The translations under genes were made by a program, and so were the position numbers. Shown piece by piece: positions 9,106 to 17,745 of a stretch of DNA of 64,000 nucleotides. Source of the DNA: Marivirga atlantica (GTDB lineage: Bacteria > Bacteroidota > Bacteroidia > Cytophagales > Cyclobacteriaceae); contig NZ_JAERQG010000001.1 in assembly GCF_016734805.1 (NCBI RefSeq), positions 372,001 to 436,000 of the forward strand. Direction: 5' to 3'. The notes below the pieces were generated by a model that saw only the letters and a list, made by a program, of their open reading frames with translations, was not told the DNA's origin and searched no databases. Position 1 is the stretch's first letter, and every line of letters begins with the position of its first letter.

Positions 9106-9750
9106 ATGAGAAAAATTCTATTCGCATCATTTTTTATAACGTTAAGCTGGGCTTGTTCTGAAGAAGAGAAGAAGGCCAAAGAATTCCCTGAATATGAAGG
9201 CCCCACTATGGAGGTAGATAGCTCGACTATTCTTTATTCCGATTCTGCAGTAGTTCGTGTAAAAATAATGGCACCAAAACAACTTGAGTTTGAAAATGGC
9301 GACAAAGAATTCCCGAATACGATTTTTATAGAATTTTTTGAACCTAGTGGAGAACTTTCTTCCACTTTAGAAGCTGATAAAGCTTTCTATACCAAAGAGA
9401 CTGATCTTTACAAAGCTACTGGTGATGTAGAAGTAATTGGCTATTTAGAACCACAAAAGCTTAATACGGAAGAACTCTTTTGGAGTCCTAAAAAAGAGGA
9501 AATATATACTGAAACTTTTGTACGGATAGAAACTGACGATCAAATTTCAACTGGAACAGGATTAACCGCTAAGCAAGACTTTTCTTCATACAGAATTTTA
9601 GAGCCTAAAGGAACGATTTATCTTGAAAACGATAGCTCAGAGTCTAATAGCTCACCTCAACCAGAGCCAATACAAGAGAAAAAAGATGAACCAAAAAGGT
9701 TAAAAGCTCCAGACAAAAAGTTATTAAAAAGTCAAGCTGAAAATGACTAA
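9106..9750 (+). CDS. lptC: LptC-like LPS export protein (lipoprotein)
   Basis: LptC passes lipopolysaccharide from the LptBFG transporter to the periplasmic LptA bridge. The 214-residue product starts with a lipoprotein signal whose lipobox SWAC places the lipidated Cys at residue 17. The body (about 35-165) has the OstA/LptC beta-strand pattern: DSAVVRVKIMAP, NTIFIEFFEPSGELSSTLEAD, then YKATGDVEVIG. The last 45 residues are charged and probably flexible. A lipid anchor instead of a transmembrane helix is usual in Bacteroidota LptC. The gene overlaps the next one by 8 bases. Confidence 0.8.
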   Translation: MRKILFASFFITLSWACSEEEKKAKEFPEYEGPTMEVDSSTILYSDSAVVRVKIMAPKQLEFENGDKEFPNTIFIEFFEPSGELSSTLEADKAFYTKETDLYKATGDVEVIGYLEPQKLNTEELFWSPKKEEIYTETFVRIETDDQISTGTGLTAKQDFSSYRILEPKGTIYLENDSSESNSSPQPEPIQEKKDEPKRLKAPDKKLLKSQAEND

Positions 9751-9949
9751 GGAAAAGAAAAAAGAAGAAAACAAACCAGTCACAAAAAACTTCATCTGGC
9801 TGGCTTTGGCTTTTGCCTTGTTCGTTATTGGCATCCATCAATCATTAACTGTTGGCTTTGAATACAGCTATTGGATTTTTATGTTGTCAATAAGTCTCTT
9901 ACTTTTACATAGGTACAAGAGTAAGCCAAATGATGGCAATACCAAATAA
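9743..9949 (+). CDS. Small two-helix membrane protein between lptC and the CNNM gene
   Basis: The 68-residue protein has a charged N-terminus (KEKKKEENK), two hydrophobic segments (about 17-35 and 41-58) and a basic tail, so it should be an inner-membrane hairpin with both ends on the same side. The start overlaps lptC by 8 bases and the stop overlaps the next start (TAATG), which supports a real, translationally coupled gene. I do not recognise a family. Position suggests a role tied to LptC or to the CNNM protein, but this is inference. Confidence 0.7.
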   Translation: MTKEKKKEENKPVTKNFIWLALAFALFVIGIHQSLTVGFEYSYWIFMLSISLLLLHRYKSKPNDGNTK

Positions 9950-11229
9950 TGCAAAGCGATTACATACTTTATACAGCAATATCACTTCTATTTTCAGCCT
10001 TTTTTTCAGGTATTGAGATAGCCTTTATCTCCAGCAATAAGCTGCATATAGAGCTGCAAAGACAGCAGGGAGTTATTTCTGGCAGAATACTTAGTGGTTT
10101 CTTAAAAAAGCCTTCTTCTTTTATTGGCACTACATTGGTTGGGAATACTATTTCCTTAGTTGTTTATGGTATTTATATGGCTAAGTTAGTAGAGCCAATG
10201 CTACTTGATTATTTGCCTTATTATCTGCAAAGCGATATTTTTATTTTAGTAGCACAGACCATTGTTGCCACCATAGTGGTGTTATTATTAGCCGAGTTTA
10301 CTCCTAAAAGTGTATTTCTTATTAATCCTAATGGCTTATTATCATTCTTTGCCCTTCCGCTATGGTTGATTTATTATGTTACTTACCCCATAGTTTTTGC
10401 TATAGTCAATCTATCGAAGTTATTTATCAGATATGTGCTAAGATTAGAATATGCGGAAGACCGCCCAGTTTTTGGATTAACGGATCTTGACCATTTCATT
10501 AAAAACACGACTCAAGTTGACCATCAGGAAAATAAAGTAGAGCTAGATAAGAGGATATTTAATAACGCACTGGAGTTTAAAACTATCAAGGTACGTGAAT
10601 GTATGATTCCGCGCACAGAGGTTGTAGCTGTTGATGTTGAAGATGAAATAGATGAGCTAAGAAAAGCTTTCACAGATAGTGGACATTCTAAAGTATTGGT
10701 CTACAAAGAAACCATTGATGACGTAATCGGCTATTGTCATTCATTAGCCTTATTCAAAAAACCGGCCTCCATTGAGGAAATATTAACGCCCATCATCATT
10801 GTGCCAGAAACCATGGCAGTGAACGAGCTTATGATCCAGTTTATACAAGAGCATAAGAGTTTAGCGCTAGTAGTGGATGAGTTTGGAGGCACTTCAGGTA
10901 TCGTGAGCCTTGAAGATATTATTGAAGAGATTTTTGGTGAAATTCAGGATGAACATGATGATGAAGATTTAGTGGAAGTTCAAATTAACGAAAACACCTA
11001 CTCTTTTAGTGCGAGGTTGGAAATTGACTACCTAAACGAAAAATATAATCTTGAACTTCCTGAAGGTGATTACGACACTTTAGGAGGCTTTATCCTTTCT
11101 GTAACAGAGAACTTTCCTAGCCTAAATGATGTGGTAGAGCGGCCTCCTTTTACTTTTGTGATTGAGAGTATGGAAGAGAATAGAATTGATATGGTTAGGC
11201 TTATTGTTAACGATCAACCCTATAGTTAA
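9949..11229 (+). CDS. CNNM/CorC-HlyC family membrane protein with CBS pair
   Basis: The 426-residue protein has an N-terminal CNNM (DUF21) membrane domain (about 1-175, three to four helices), a CBS domain pair (about 200-330, beginning ECMIPRTEVVAVDVEDE and including LALVVDEFGGTSGIVSLEDI) and a C-terminal CorC/HlyC FAD-like domain (about 340-425). The family is linked to Mg2+/Co2+ efflux, with CBS domains sensing adenine nucleotides. GldE, a gliding-associated protein of flavobacteria, has the same architecture, so gldE-like is possible but not provable here. It is coupled to the small membrane protein upstream. Confidence 0.85.
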   Translation: MQSDYILYTAISLLFSAFFSGIEIAFISSNKLHIELQRQQGVISGRILSGFLKKPSSFIGTTLVGNTISLVVYGIYMAKLVEPMLLDYLPYYLQSDIFILVAQTIVATIVVLLLAEFTPKSVFLINPNGLLSFFALPLWLIYYVTYPIVFAIVNLSKLFIRYVLRLEYAEDRPVFGLTDLDHFIKNTTQVDHQENKVELDKRIFNNALEFKTIKVRECMIPRTEVVAVDVEDEIDELRKAFTDSGHSKVLVYKETIDDVIGYCHSLALFKKPASIEEILTPIIIVPETMAVNELMIQFIQEHKSLALVVDEFGGTSGIVSLEDIIEEIFGEIQDEHDDEDLVEVQINENTYSFSARLEIDYLNEKYNLELPEGDYDTLGGFILSVTENFPSLNDVVERPPFTFVIESMEENRIDMVRLIVNDQPYS

Positions 11230-11313
11230 ATTAATGGGTAAAAGTAAAGGTGTAAATCATTTTGATATTACGCCACAATGCTATTATTTTGCGATTCTTT
11301 GAAAAAACATAAC

Positions 11314-13416
11314 ATGGGAATATTCAATACATTACGAGTAAAAATGGGCTCGGTGCTCATCGTATTAATTGGTCTGTCAATCTTGGCTTTCTTAATTGGC
11401 GATTTGCTAGGTCCTAATTCAATTCTTTTTGGCGGTGGTCAAAATACTGTTGGAGAAATAGCCGGTGAAACTATTAGCCTGGAAAGATACCAGCAGAAAG
11501 TTGAAGAATTTAAATTTAACTTCCAGCAAAATCAGGGAAGAACACCTTCAGATGCTGAAATGAATTCAATCAGACAGCAAGCCTGGGATTTCCTTATCAT
11601 TGAAGTTGCTTTCCAAGAGCAGTATGAAGAACTAGGTGTTGAAGTAACAGACGCTGAATTGGTTGACATGGTTCAAGGTGATAATATCAGCCCAATTATT
11701 AAACAAGCATTTACTGATCCTGAAACAGGAGAGTTTAATAAGGAGCGCGTTATTCAAACAATCAGAAATATTTCTCAGGCTCCAGCTCAGCAGCAAAACC
11801 AGTGGTACTCATTTGAGGCATCATTATTACCTGCAAGGGAAAGAACTAAGTTTGATGAGCTGCTTGTATCTACCACTTACGTAACAGCTGCGGAGGCACA
11901 AAGAGCTTACGAAAAAGAAAACGAGACGTTAGAAGTTGAATATTTATATGTTCCTTTTAGTTCAGTAGCCGATTCTTTAGCTCAACCTACCGAGTCGCAG
12001 TTAAAGAGTTATTTCAACGAGCATAAGGATAAATATAAGTCTGATGCATCAAGAACTTTAAGCTATATCGCTTTTGATATTCTTCCTTCAGGTGAAGATT
12101 CTCTTTATTTAAGAAGAGACATGGAAGAGCTTAAAGAGGAATTCACTAATACGGATGAGGACTCTGCTTTCGCAAGAGCAAACAGCGACAGATCGAATGT
12201 TTACAGAACTTATGCTATTTCTGATTTACCAAAAATTTTGGCAAGTAATACTAACATCCTGAAAGAGGGTGATGTGATAGGGCCTTACATAGAAAATGGT
12301 TCATATGCACTTTACAAGGTTTCTAAAATCTATGATGCTGATAAGCAATCTGTAAAAGCATCTCATATCCTAATTAAAACTGGCGAAGGAATTGATGAGG
12401 CTGAAGCTAGACAAAAAGCGAATGAAGCTTTAGCAAAGGCAAGAGCCGGTGAAGATTTTGCTGAATTGGCAAAAGAATACAGTGAAGGTCCAACTGCTAT
12501 CAAAGGCGGTGATTTAGGCTGGTTTAAAGAAGGTCAAATGGTTGATGAATTTAATGAGGCTGTATTTGCAAAGAATGGTACAGGTTTAGTGAACCAGCTT
12601 GTAAAGAGTCAATACGGATTCCACGTAATTAATGTGACTGAGCCAAAAACATCAAAAACATATGACATAGCTGTCATCGAAAGAGAGATTATTCCTAGTG
12701 AAGAATCAAGAGATCAGGCCTTTAGAAAAGCTGATTACTTTGCAGCCTCAAATACCAACTATGCTGAATTTACTGCTTCGGCTGAACAAGAAGGTTACAG
12801 AGTTCAGAGTTCAGGTAAACTTAGCAAAAACCAAAGAAGCATTGGAGTGCTAGGTAGCGCAAGAGAAATTGTAAGATGGTCATTTACAGATGCTTCATTA
12901 AAAGAAGTTTCTGAGGTATTTGAAACACCAGACGCTTATGTTGTGGCTGTTTTAACTGACCAAACTGAAGATGACGCAGCTGATTTTGAATCATCTAAAA
13001 TTGCTGTAACAAGAGAAGTTAAAAAAGAACTTAAGGCTGAAATAATTAACAAAAAATTAGCAGGCTTAAGTGGCTCTCTTAATGAAATAGCTTCTTCTTA
13101 TGGCTCTGATGCAAGAGTAAGTACTAAGAGTGATTTAAAAATTACTGATAGTTCTTTACCATCAGTTGGTCAGGCTCCAGAGGCGATAGGAACTGCTTTT
13201 GGTCTAGCTGCTGATCAAGTTTCAAAACCTTTGAAAGGAAATAATGGTATAGTAATGGTAAAAGTTCTTAATAGAACGCCAGCACCTGAAATTGCTGATT
13301 ACGCGAGCTATAAAGATCAAATTGCCCAAAGAAGAAAGAACAGTGTTTCATTCGCCATTAAAACTGCTATTGAAGAAAATGCAGGTATTGTTGATGAACG
13401 TTACAAATTCTTTTAA
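11314..13416 (+). CDS. Membrane-anchored peptidyl-prolyl isomerase/chaperone, PpiD type
   Basis: This is a periplasmic folding factor for exported and outer-membrane proteins, anchored by one N-terminal helix (about residues 10-32 from this start). A SurA_N-like helical chaperone region follows, then a parvulin (PpiC) domain at about 345-440 with ASHILIKTGEG, EGPTAIKGGDLGWFKEGQMV and SQYGFHVINV. A second, degenerate parvulin-like region fills the C-terminal third. The frame is open to an ATG at 11278, but MGIFNTLRVKMG at 11314 is the family-like start and gives 700 residues. It closes the envelope block and is followed by a strong terminator. Confidence 0.88.
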   Translation: MGIFNTLRVKMGSVLIVLIGLSILAFLIGDLLGPNSILFGGGQNTVGEIAGETISLERYQQKVEEFKFNFQQNQGRTPSDAEMNSIRQQAWDFLIIEVAFQEQYEELGVEVTDAELVDMVQGDNISPIIKQAFTDPETGEFNKERVIQTIRNISQAPAQQQNQWYSFEASLLPARERTKFDELLVSTTYVTAAEAQRAYEKENETLEVEYLYVPFSSVADSLAQPTESQLKSYFNEHKDKYKSDASRTLSYIAFDILPSGEDSLYLRRDMEELKEEFTNTDEDSAFARANSDRSNVYRTYAISDLPKILASNTNILKEGDVIGPYIENGSYALYKVSKIYDADKQSVKASHILIKTGEGIDEAEARQKANEALAKARAGEDFAELAKEYSEGPTAIKGGDLGWFKEGQMVDEFNEAVFAKNGTGLVNQLVKSQYGFHVINVTEPKTSKTYDIAVIEREIIPSEESRDQAFRKADYFAASNTNYAEFTASAEQEGYRVQSSGKLSKNQRSIGVLGSAREIVRWSFTDASLKEVSEVFETPDAYVVAVLTDQTEDDAADFESSKIAVTREVKKELKAEIINKKLAGLSGSLNEIASSYGSDARVSTKSDLKITDSSLPSVGQAPEAIGTAFGLAADQVSKPLKGNNGIVMVKVLNRTPAPEIADYASYKDQIAQRRKNSVSFAIKTAIEENAGIVDERYKFF

Positions 13417-13438
13417 TCATTAATAAAATTAAATGTGG

Positions 13439-13462
13439 AAGGGGCTTAAAGCCCCTTTTTTT
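13439..13462 (+). terminator. Rho-independent terminator after the ppiD-like gene
   Basis: AAGGGGCT pairs perfectly with AGCCCCTT over a 3-base loop, followed by seven T. It sits 23 bases after the stop and shows that the open frame starting at 13433 cannot be the true start of the DUF493 gene. Confidence 0.88.
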
Positions 13463-13465
13463 GTT

Positions 13466-13732
13466 ATGGACGTAAATAAAGATATACAATCGTTTAAAGA
13501 AAAATTAGAAGCCGTTTCAGAATGGCCTCTTTTGTACATGTTTAAATTCATTGTTGCTGCAGAGCAGGAAGATGAGGTGCGTGAAATATTTCAGACACAT
13601 GAAATCAAAACAAAACCATCTAGCAATGGGAAGTATGTGAGCTTAACCATCAAAATGCTGGCTAATGATGCAGACCAGATTATTGAGAAGTATATTGAGA
13701 CCAACAAGATTAAAGGAATTATTGCCCTTTAA
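13466..13732 (+). CDS. DUF493 (YbeD-like) family protein
   Basis: The 88-residue protein starting at MDVNKDIQSF has the small alpha/beta fold of DUF493: WPLLYMFKFIVAAEQEDEV, then KPSSNGKYVSLTIKMLANDA, ending with a short hydrophobic strand. In E. coli YbeD this fold resembles the regulatory ACT-like domain of phosphoglycerate dehydrogenase, but its function is unknown. The start at 13466 is chosen because the region before it is a transcription terminator. It probably leads a short run with the pterin dehydratase gene. Confidence 0.82.
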   Translation: MDVNKDIQSFKEKLEAVSEWPLLYMFKFIVAAEQEDEVREIFQTHEIKTKPSSNGKYVSLTIKMLANDADQIIEKYIETNKIKGIIAL

Positions 13733-13809
13733 TTAATCAGGCATGACTGGTCTAAACAATTGTCTTTAAAATTAATTGATAATTGGTAACCGATAACTAT
13801 TAATTTACT

Positions 13810-14040
13810 ATGTGGAAAGAAGAAGACAATAAATTAAAAAAGACTTTCGAATTTGATGATTTCATAACGGCTTTTGGCTTTATGAGTAAGGTGGCTATTG
13901 TTGCTGAAAAAATGAATCATCACCCTAATTGGTCAAATGTTTACAACTCTGTGAGCTTTGAACTCAACACGCACGATGCTGGCGATAAAGTGACAGACAA
14001 GGATAGAAAGCTTGCCGAAGAAATAGATAAACTAGCTTAA
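13810..14040 (+). CDS. 4a-hydroxytetrahydrobiopterin dehydratase (PCD/DCoH)
   Basis: The enzyme dehydrates 4a-hydroxytetrahydropterin, regenerating the pterin cofactor of aromatic amino-acid hydroxylases; in organisms without those hydroxylases the pterin may serve molybdopterin or other enzymes. The catalytic signature is present: [13 protein letters not shown] followed by LNTHDAG (about 38-60), with the histidines of HHP and TH. At 76 residues it lacks the N-terminal strand of longer members, as short Bacteroidota versions often do. An AT-rich inverted repeat at 13769-13806 lies just upstream. Confidence 0.85.
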   Translation: MWKEEDNKLKKTFEFDDFITAFGFMSKVAIVAEKMNHHPNWSNVYNSVSFELNTHDAGDKVTDKDRKLAEEIDKLA

Positions 14041-14047
14041 TTTTTTC

Positions 14048-14055
14048 TAGCTTTG
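14048..14055 (+). promoter_or_regulatory. Candidate -7 box for rsmI, 4 bases from its ATG
   Basis: TAGCTTTG matches TAnnTTTG and ends 4 bases before the rsmI ATG, so the transcript would begin at or next to the start codon (leaderless). A TTG lies 33 bases upstream, at 14012-14014; there is none at the usual 19-21 bases. Confidence 0.35.
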
Positions 14056-14059
14056 TAGG

Positions 14060-14740
14060 ATGAATCAAGCTAGCACGCAGCTTTATTTAATCCCTACGCC
14101 TATAGGTAATCTAGAAGATATCACGCTAAGAGCCATCAACACCTTAAAATCGGTTGATCTGATTTTAGCTGAGGATACGCGGACTTCTGGCAAGCTCTTG
14201 AAACATTATGAAATTGATAAGCCATTAAGAAGCTTTCACATTCATAATGAACATCATAAAGTAAATTCTATAATAGAAGAGCTCAAAGGTGGGAAAATCA
14301 TTGCATTAGTATCTGATGCCGGTACACCTGGGATTTCAGATCCAGGCTTCCTTTTAGCCAGAGCAGCATTAGAAAATGATATCAAGCTCGAATGTTTACC
14401 TGGTGCTACTGCTTTAATTCCTGCATTGGTAAAATCAGGCTTCCCTAATGATCGTTTCGTCTTCGAAGGGTTTCTTCCTCATAAAAAAGGAAGGAAAACA
14501 CGTATAGAGAAGTTAATTGACGAAGATCGAACCATTATATTTTATGAATCACCTCATAGGTTGTTAAAGACACTTACCCAGCTGGCTGAGGTTTTAGGTA
14601 ATGAAAGAGAGGCATCAGTTTCTCGTGAGCTAACTAAACTTTATGAGGAAACCATAACTGATACGCTTGAAAACCTTGTTGAACATTTCACCAATACTGC
14701 TCCAAAAGGAGAAATTGTGTTGGTTATTAAAGCTAAATAA
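14060..14740 (+). CDS. rsmI: 16S rRNA (cytidine-1402-2'-O)-methyltransferase RsmI
   Basis: RsmI adds the 2'-O-methyl group to C1402 in the decoding centre of 16S rRNA, using S-adenosylmethionine. The tetrapyrrole-methylase fold motifs are complete: LYLIPTPIGNLEDITLRA, AEDTRTSGKLL (about 38-48), VSDAGTPGISDPGF (about 83-96), FYESPHRL and SVSRELTKLYEE. At 226 residues it lacks the extra C-terminal domain of the longer E. coli enzyme, as in other Bacteroidota. The stop is directly followed by the ATG of the DUF4105 gene. Confidence 0.93.
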   Translation: MNQASTQLYLIPTPIGNLEDITLRAINTLKSVDLILAEDTRTSGKLLKHYEIDKPLRSFHIHNEHHKVNSIIEELKGGKIIALVSDAGTPGISDPGFLLARAALENDIKLECLPGATALIPALVKSGFPNDRFVFEGFLPHKKGRKTRIEKLIDEDRTIIFYESPHRLLKTLTQLAEVLGNEREASVSRELTKLYEETITDTLENLVEHFTNTAPKGEIVLVIKAK

Positions 14741-15916
14741 ATGCGATTAAAACTCTTACTTGTTCTTTGCATCTGCTCTTTTTTGGTTAATGTAAGCCTT
14801 GCACAAAGTCGTACGCAGCTATCCGATCAGGCAAAAATAAGTTTACTTACCATGGCTCCTGGTGATCAACTGCACTCTGGTTTCGGGCATACTGCTCTTT
14901 GGATTAAAGATCCTCTCAGGCGAATTGATGTCGTTTTTAATTATGGCGTATTCGACTTTGACACCCCTAATTTTTACCTAAAATTTATGAGAGGTAAGTT
15001 AGACTATAAGCTTGGAGCTGGAAGAGTTGGCTATCTAATTGCCGAAGCGAGACATGATGAAAGATCATTAATAGAACAGGAATTAGATTTTACGCTAGCA
15101 GAGAAGAATGCTATTTACGATTTCTTACTTGAAAATATAAAGCCAGAAAATAGATATTATAAATATGATTTCTTCTATGATAATTGCGCTACTCGATTTC
15201 GGGATTTATTTGAAGATGTACTTGGAGACCAACTAGAATGGAGAAGAGAGGCAGAGGGAATTACGATGCGTGATTATCTGGATATTTATTTAGATGACAA
15301 ACCATGGCAAGATTTCGGAATTGATTTGGTGCTTGGTGCGCCAACAGATAAAATGGCCACAAAATCGGATGAAATGTTCTTACCGGATTTGCTCATGTAT
15401 CATACAGATTCCGCTTTTGTAGGTAATAGAAAGCTCGTTAAACAAAAGAAGTTTCTTTATGAAGCTCCTGCTGAAGTAGAAACTTCAGGCTTTCAAATTC
15501 TACCAAAACACATCACCTGGATGCTCTGTCTACTAGGTATATTTCTAAGTGTAAGGCACTTTAAAAGCAAATTAAATGATGTGCTGTTTAATAGAATACT
15601 GTTTGTAATAACAGGTTTGGTAGGTTGGATTATTTTCTTTCTATGGTTTCTTTCGGATCATGGAGCTACCATCAATAACTGGAATATTATCTGGGCTATG
15701 CCACTCAATGTGTTTTTCGCCTTTATGCTATTTAAAAAACCAGCCAAAAATTGGCATACGCTGTATTATGGAATATTTGGGGTAAGTTGTTTTATGCTAT
15801 TGGGCTTCTTCTATGTGCTTCCGCAGAGTTTTCATCCTGCGGTTTTTCCTATAATTTTATACTTCACCTTTAAGTCTTTTAACTTATTGTATCGTACTAA
15901 AAAAATGAATGTCTAA
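14741..15916 (+). CDS. DUF4105 membrane protein
   Basis: The 391-residue protein has a signal peptide (about 1-22), then a DUF4105 domain (about 28-190) containing HSGFGHTALWI and YDFFYDNCATRF; the His and Cys in these motifs suggest a papain/NlpC-like catalytic pair facing the periplasm. The last 140 residues hold about four to five hydrophobic helices, starting near ITWMLCLLGIFL. The substrate is unknown; peptide or lipoprotein cleavage or acyl transfer are possible. The start abuts the rsmI stop with no spacing and its stop overlaps the next start by 1 base, so it belongs to a coupled three-gene run. Confidence 0.8.
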   Translation: MRLKLLLVLCICSFLVNVSLAQSRTQLSDQAKISLLTMAPGDQLHSGFGHTALWIKDPLRRIDVVFNYGVFDFDTPNFYLKFMRGKLDYKLGAGRVGYLIAEARHDERSLIEQELDFTLAEKNAIYDFLLENIKPENRYYKYDFFYDNCATRFRDLFEDVLGDQLEWRREAEGITMRDYLDIYLDDKPWQDFGIDLVLGAPTDKMATKSDEMFLPDLLMYHTDSAFVGNRKLVKQKKFLYEAPAEVETSGFQILPKHITWMLCLLGIFLSVRHFKSKLNDVLFNRILFVITGLVGWIIFFLWFLSDHGATINNWNIIWAMPLNVFFAFMLFKKPAKNWHTLYYGIFGVSCFMLLGFFYVLPQSFHPAVFPIILYFTFKSFNLLYRTKKMNV

Positions 15917-16713
15917 TGATCCTGAAACTAGCAGAAAAAGCCACCATTAAAGTAATAAAAGAAGTTGCAGGCTTCATTAGAGATGAAGCTCGCGATTTCA
16001 ATAAGAAAAAAGTGGAACACAAAGGCTTTAATGATTTAGTGAGCTATGTTGATAAACAGGCCGAGAAGCTTTTGGTAGAAGGCTTAACTGAAGTAATGCC
16101 TGATGCTGGCTTTATAACTGAAGAAGGTACCAGCTCCAAAGAAGGGGAAGAATATAATTGGATTATCGATCCACTTGATGGCACTACCAACTTTGTACAC
16201 GGAATACCCACCTACTCGGTAAGTGTAGCATTACAAAAAAATGATGAAATCATATTGGGCATTGTGTACGAAATAAATCATGATGAGTGCTTTCATGCTG
16301 TAGCAGGTGGCCCTGCTTATGTTAATGAGCAAAAAATAGAAGTGTCTCAAGATGTGAATCTTTCAGCTAGCCTAATTGCTACTGGTTTTCCCTATAACAA
16401 CTTTGATAAGGTAGATGGTTACCTGGCTATTCTAAAAAATATTATGCAAAAAAGCCATGGCTTAAGAAGAATAGGATCTGCCGCTGTAGATTTGGCATAC
16501 GTTGCCTGTGGTAGATTCGAAGGATTCTTTGAATATAATCTGAATGCCTGGGATGTAGCAGCCGGAGCTTTTATAGTACAACAGGCTGGAGGAACTGTTA
16601 GCACATTCAATAACGAAAAAAACTATATATTCGGTAGAGAAATACTTGCCGCTGCACCCAAGGTACACGCTGAATTATTAGAAGCTATAAGTAAGAATTG
16701 GAAGAGTGAGTAG
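15916..16713 (+). CDS. Inositol monophosphatase family protein (SuhB-like)
   Basis: The 265-residue enzyme belongs to the Mg2+-dependent, Li+-sensitive phosphatase family. The metal-binding motifs are all visible: EEG at about 70, IDPLDGTTNFVHG (about 86-98) and NAWDVAAGAFIVQQAGG (about 210-226). Substrates in bacteria include inositol-1-phosphate and other small sugar or nucleotide phosphates, and this cannot be settled here. It is the last gene of the rsmI run and ends tail to tail with the epimerase gene. Confidence 0.88.
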   Translation: MILKLAEKATIKVIKEVAGFIRDEARDFNKKKVEHKGFNDLVSYVDKQAEKLLVEGLTEVMPDAGFITEEGTSSKEGEEYNWIIDPLDGTTNFVHGIPTYSVSVALQKNDEIILGIVYEINHDECFHAVAGGPAYVNEQKIEVSQDVNLSASLIATGFPYNNFDKVDGYLAILKNIMQKSHGLRRIGSAAVDLAYVACGRFEGFFEYNLNAWDVAAGAFIVQQAGGTVSTFNNEKNYIFGREILAAAPKVHAELLEAISKNWKSE

Positions 16714-16722
16714 TCATATATA

Positions 16723-17631
16723 TTAATTATATATGTCATCAAGAGCATTATCGAGCTCTGCAAACTGAAACTTATAGCCTGTTTGTTCTAGCTTTTCACT
16801 ACTCACTTTATTACCACCCAAAACTATCCCTGCCATTTCACCTAATGCCAACTTCATTACAAAGCCCGGCACATTGGGTAGCCAAAGTGGTTTATTAAGT
16901 TTGTTGGCTACTGCTTTTGTCATGGCTTTGTTGGTAACAGGCCTTGGTGCCACCCCATTATAAACACCTACAGCTTCCGTTTCTAAAAGGTGTAGAAACA
17001 TATGACAAATATCATCAATATGAACCCAGCTCATATATTGTTGTCCTGAACCTAGAGCTGCCCCCACACCAAACTTTATTGGTTTAGCTAACTGCGGTAG
17101 TGCACCTCCCTCTTTAGCCAGCACAACACCAACTCTTAATTTACTGACAGGTATTTGTAAATCCGTAAACTGATCTGCAGCTGCCTCCCACTTTTGAACT
17201 ACTTCTGCCAAGAAATCTTCGCCAGGCTTATGATCTTCAGGCAAAAGCTCATCACCCGTATACATGCCATAATAACCTATGGCGCTTGCACTAATAAATC
17301 TTTTTAGGCGATGGTTTGAACTCTCCTTTAACTTATTGTAAAGCAATTCAGCTGTCTTAGTTCTACTTTCAATAATGACCTTTTTACGGTTCTCAGTCCA
17401 CCTTTTATCTGCAACTCCAGCTCCTGCTAAATGAATGATTATATCTGCAAACTCTAAAGCTCCTTCTTCCAAATAGGCCTTATCAATATCCCATTCAAAT
17501 TGTTGATAAGGACTATCATTATTTTTGCTTCTGGCTAAGTGAGCAACACTATATCCCTTTTCCATTAACAAGCCAGAAAGCTTCATACCTATCATTCCAC
17601 TTCCACCTGTTATTAAAATATGCTTTGACAT
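16723..17631 (-). CDS. TIGR01777 family NAD(P)-dependent epimerase (YfcH-like)
   Basis: The 302-residue SDR protein has an N-terminal Rossmann motif ITGGSGMIG (about 7-15), the family signatures RWTENRKKVIIESR and SASAIGYYGMYTGDE with the catalytic-type Tyr, SWVHIDDI (about 205), and a C-terminal DUF1731 segment. The family is called epimerase by homology; no physiological substrate is known to me. It is a single gene, convergent with the phosphatase gene and divergent from the coiled-coil protein gene. Confidence 0.88.
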   Translation of the reverse strand: MSKHILITGGSGMIGMKLSGLLMEKGYSVAHLARSKNNDSPYQQFEWDIDKAYLEEGALEFADIIIHLAGAGVADKRWTENRKKVIIESRTKTAELLYNKLKESSNHRLKRFISASAIGYYGMYTGDELLPEDHKPGEDFLAEVVQKWEAAADQFTDLQIPVSKLRVGVVLAKEGGALPQLAKPIKFGVGAALGSGQQYMSWVHIDDICHMFLHLLETEAVGVYNGVAPRPVTNKAMTKAVANKLNKPLWLPNVPGFVMKLALGEMAGIVLGGNKVSSEKLEQTGYKFQFAELDNALDDIYN

Positions 17632-17700
17632 GTAATCGTTATTGAGTTTACTTCATAACTGAAGTATCGATTTTATGTTATTAAGTGCAGTTAATAACCT

Positions 17701-17708
17701 TATATTTG
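17701..17708 (+). promoter_or_regulatory. Candidate -7 box for the coiled-coil protein gene
   Basis: TATATTTG matches TAnnTTTG and lies 37 bases before the ATG at 17746. No TTG is at the expected distance upstream, so confidence is low. Confidence 0.3.
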
Positions 17709-17745
17709 GTACATCTTTTGTACAAATGGTGCTAAAACTAATACG

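Noticed and set aside
13433-13465. Upstream extension of the DUF493 frame
   Set aside because: It would be translated from the terminator of the previous gene.
13769-13806. AT-rich inverted repeat AAATTAAT/ATTAATTT upstream of the pterin dehydratase gene
   Set aside because: The inner part pairs poorly and such AT-rich arms are expected by chance in this genome.
16715-16735. CATATATA/TATATATG palindrome between convergent genes
   Set aside because: It is very AT-rich, with a weak stem and no T-run. I do not call it a terminator.
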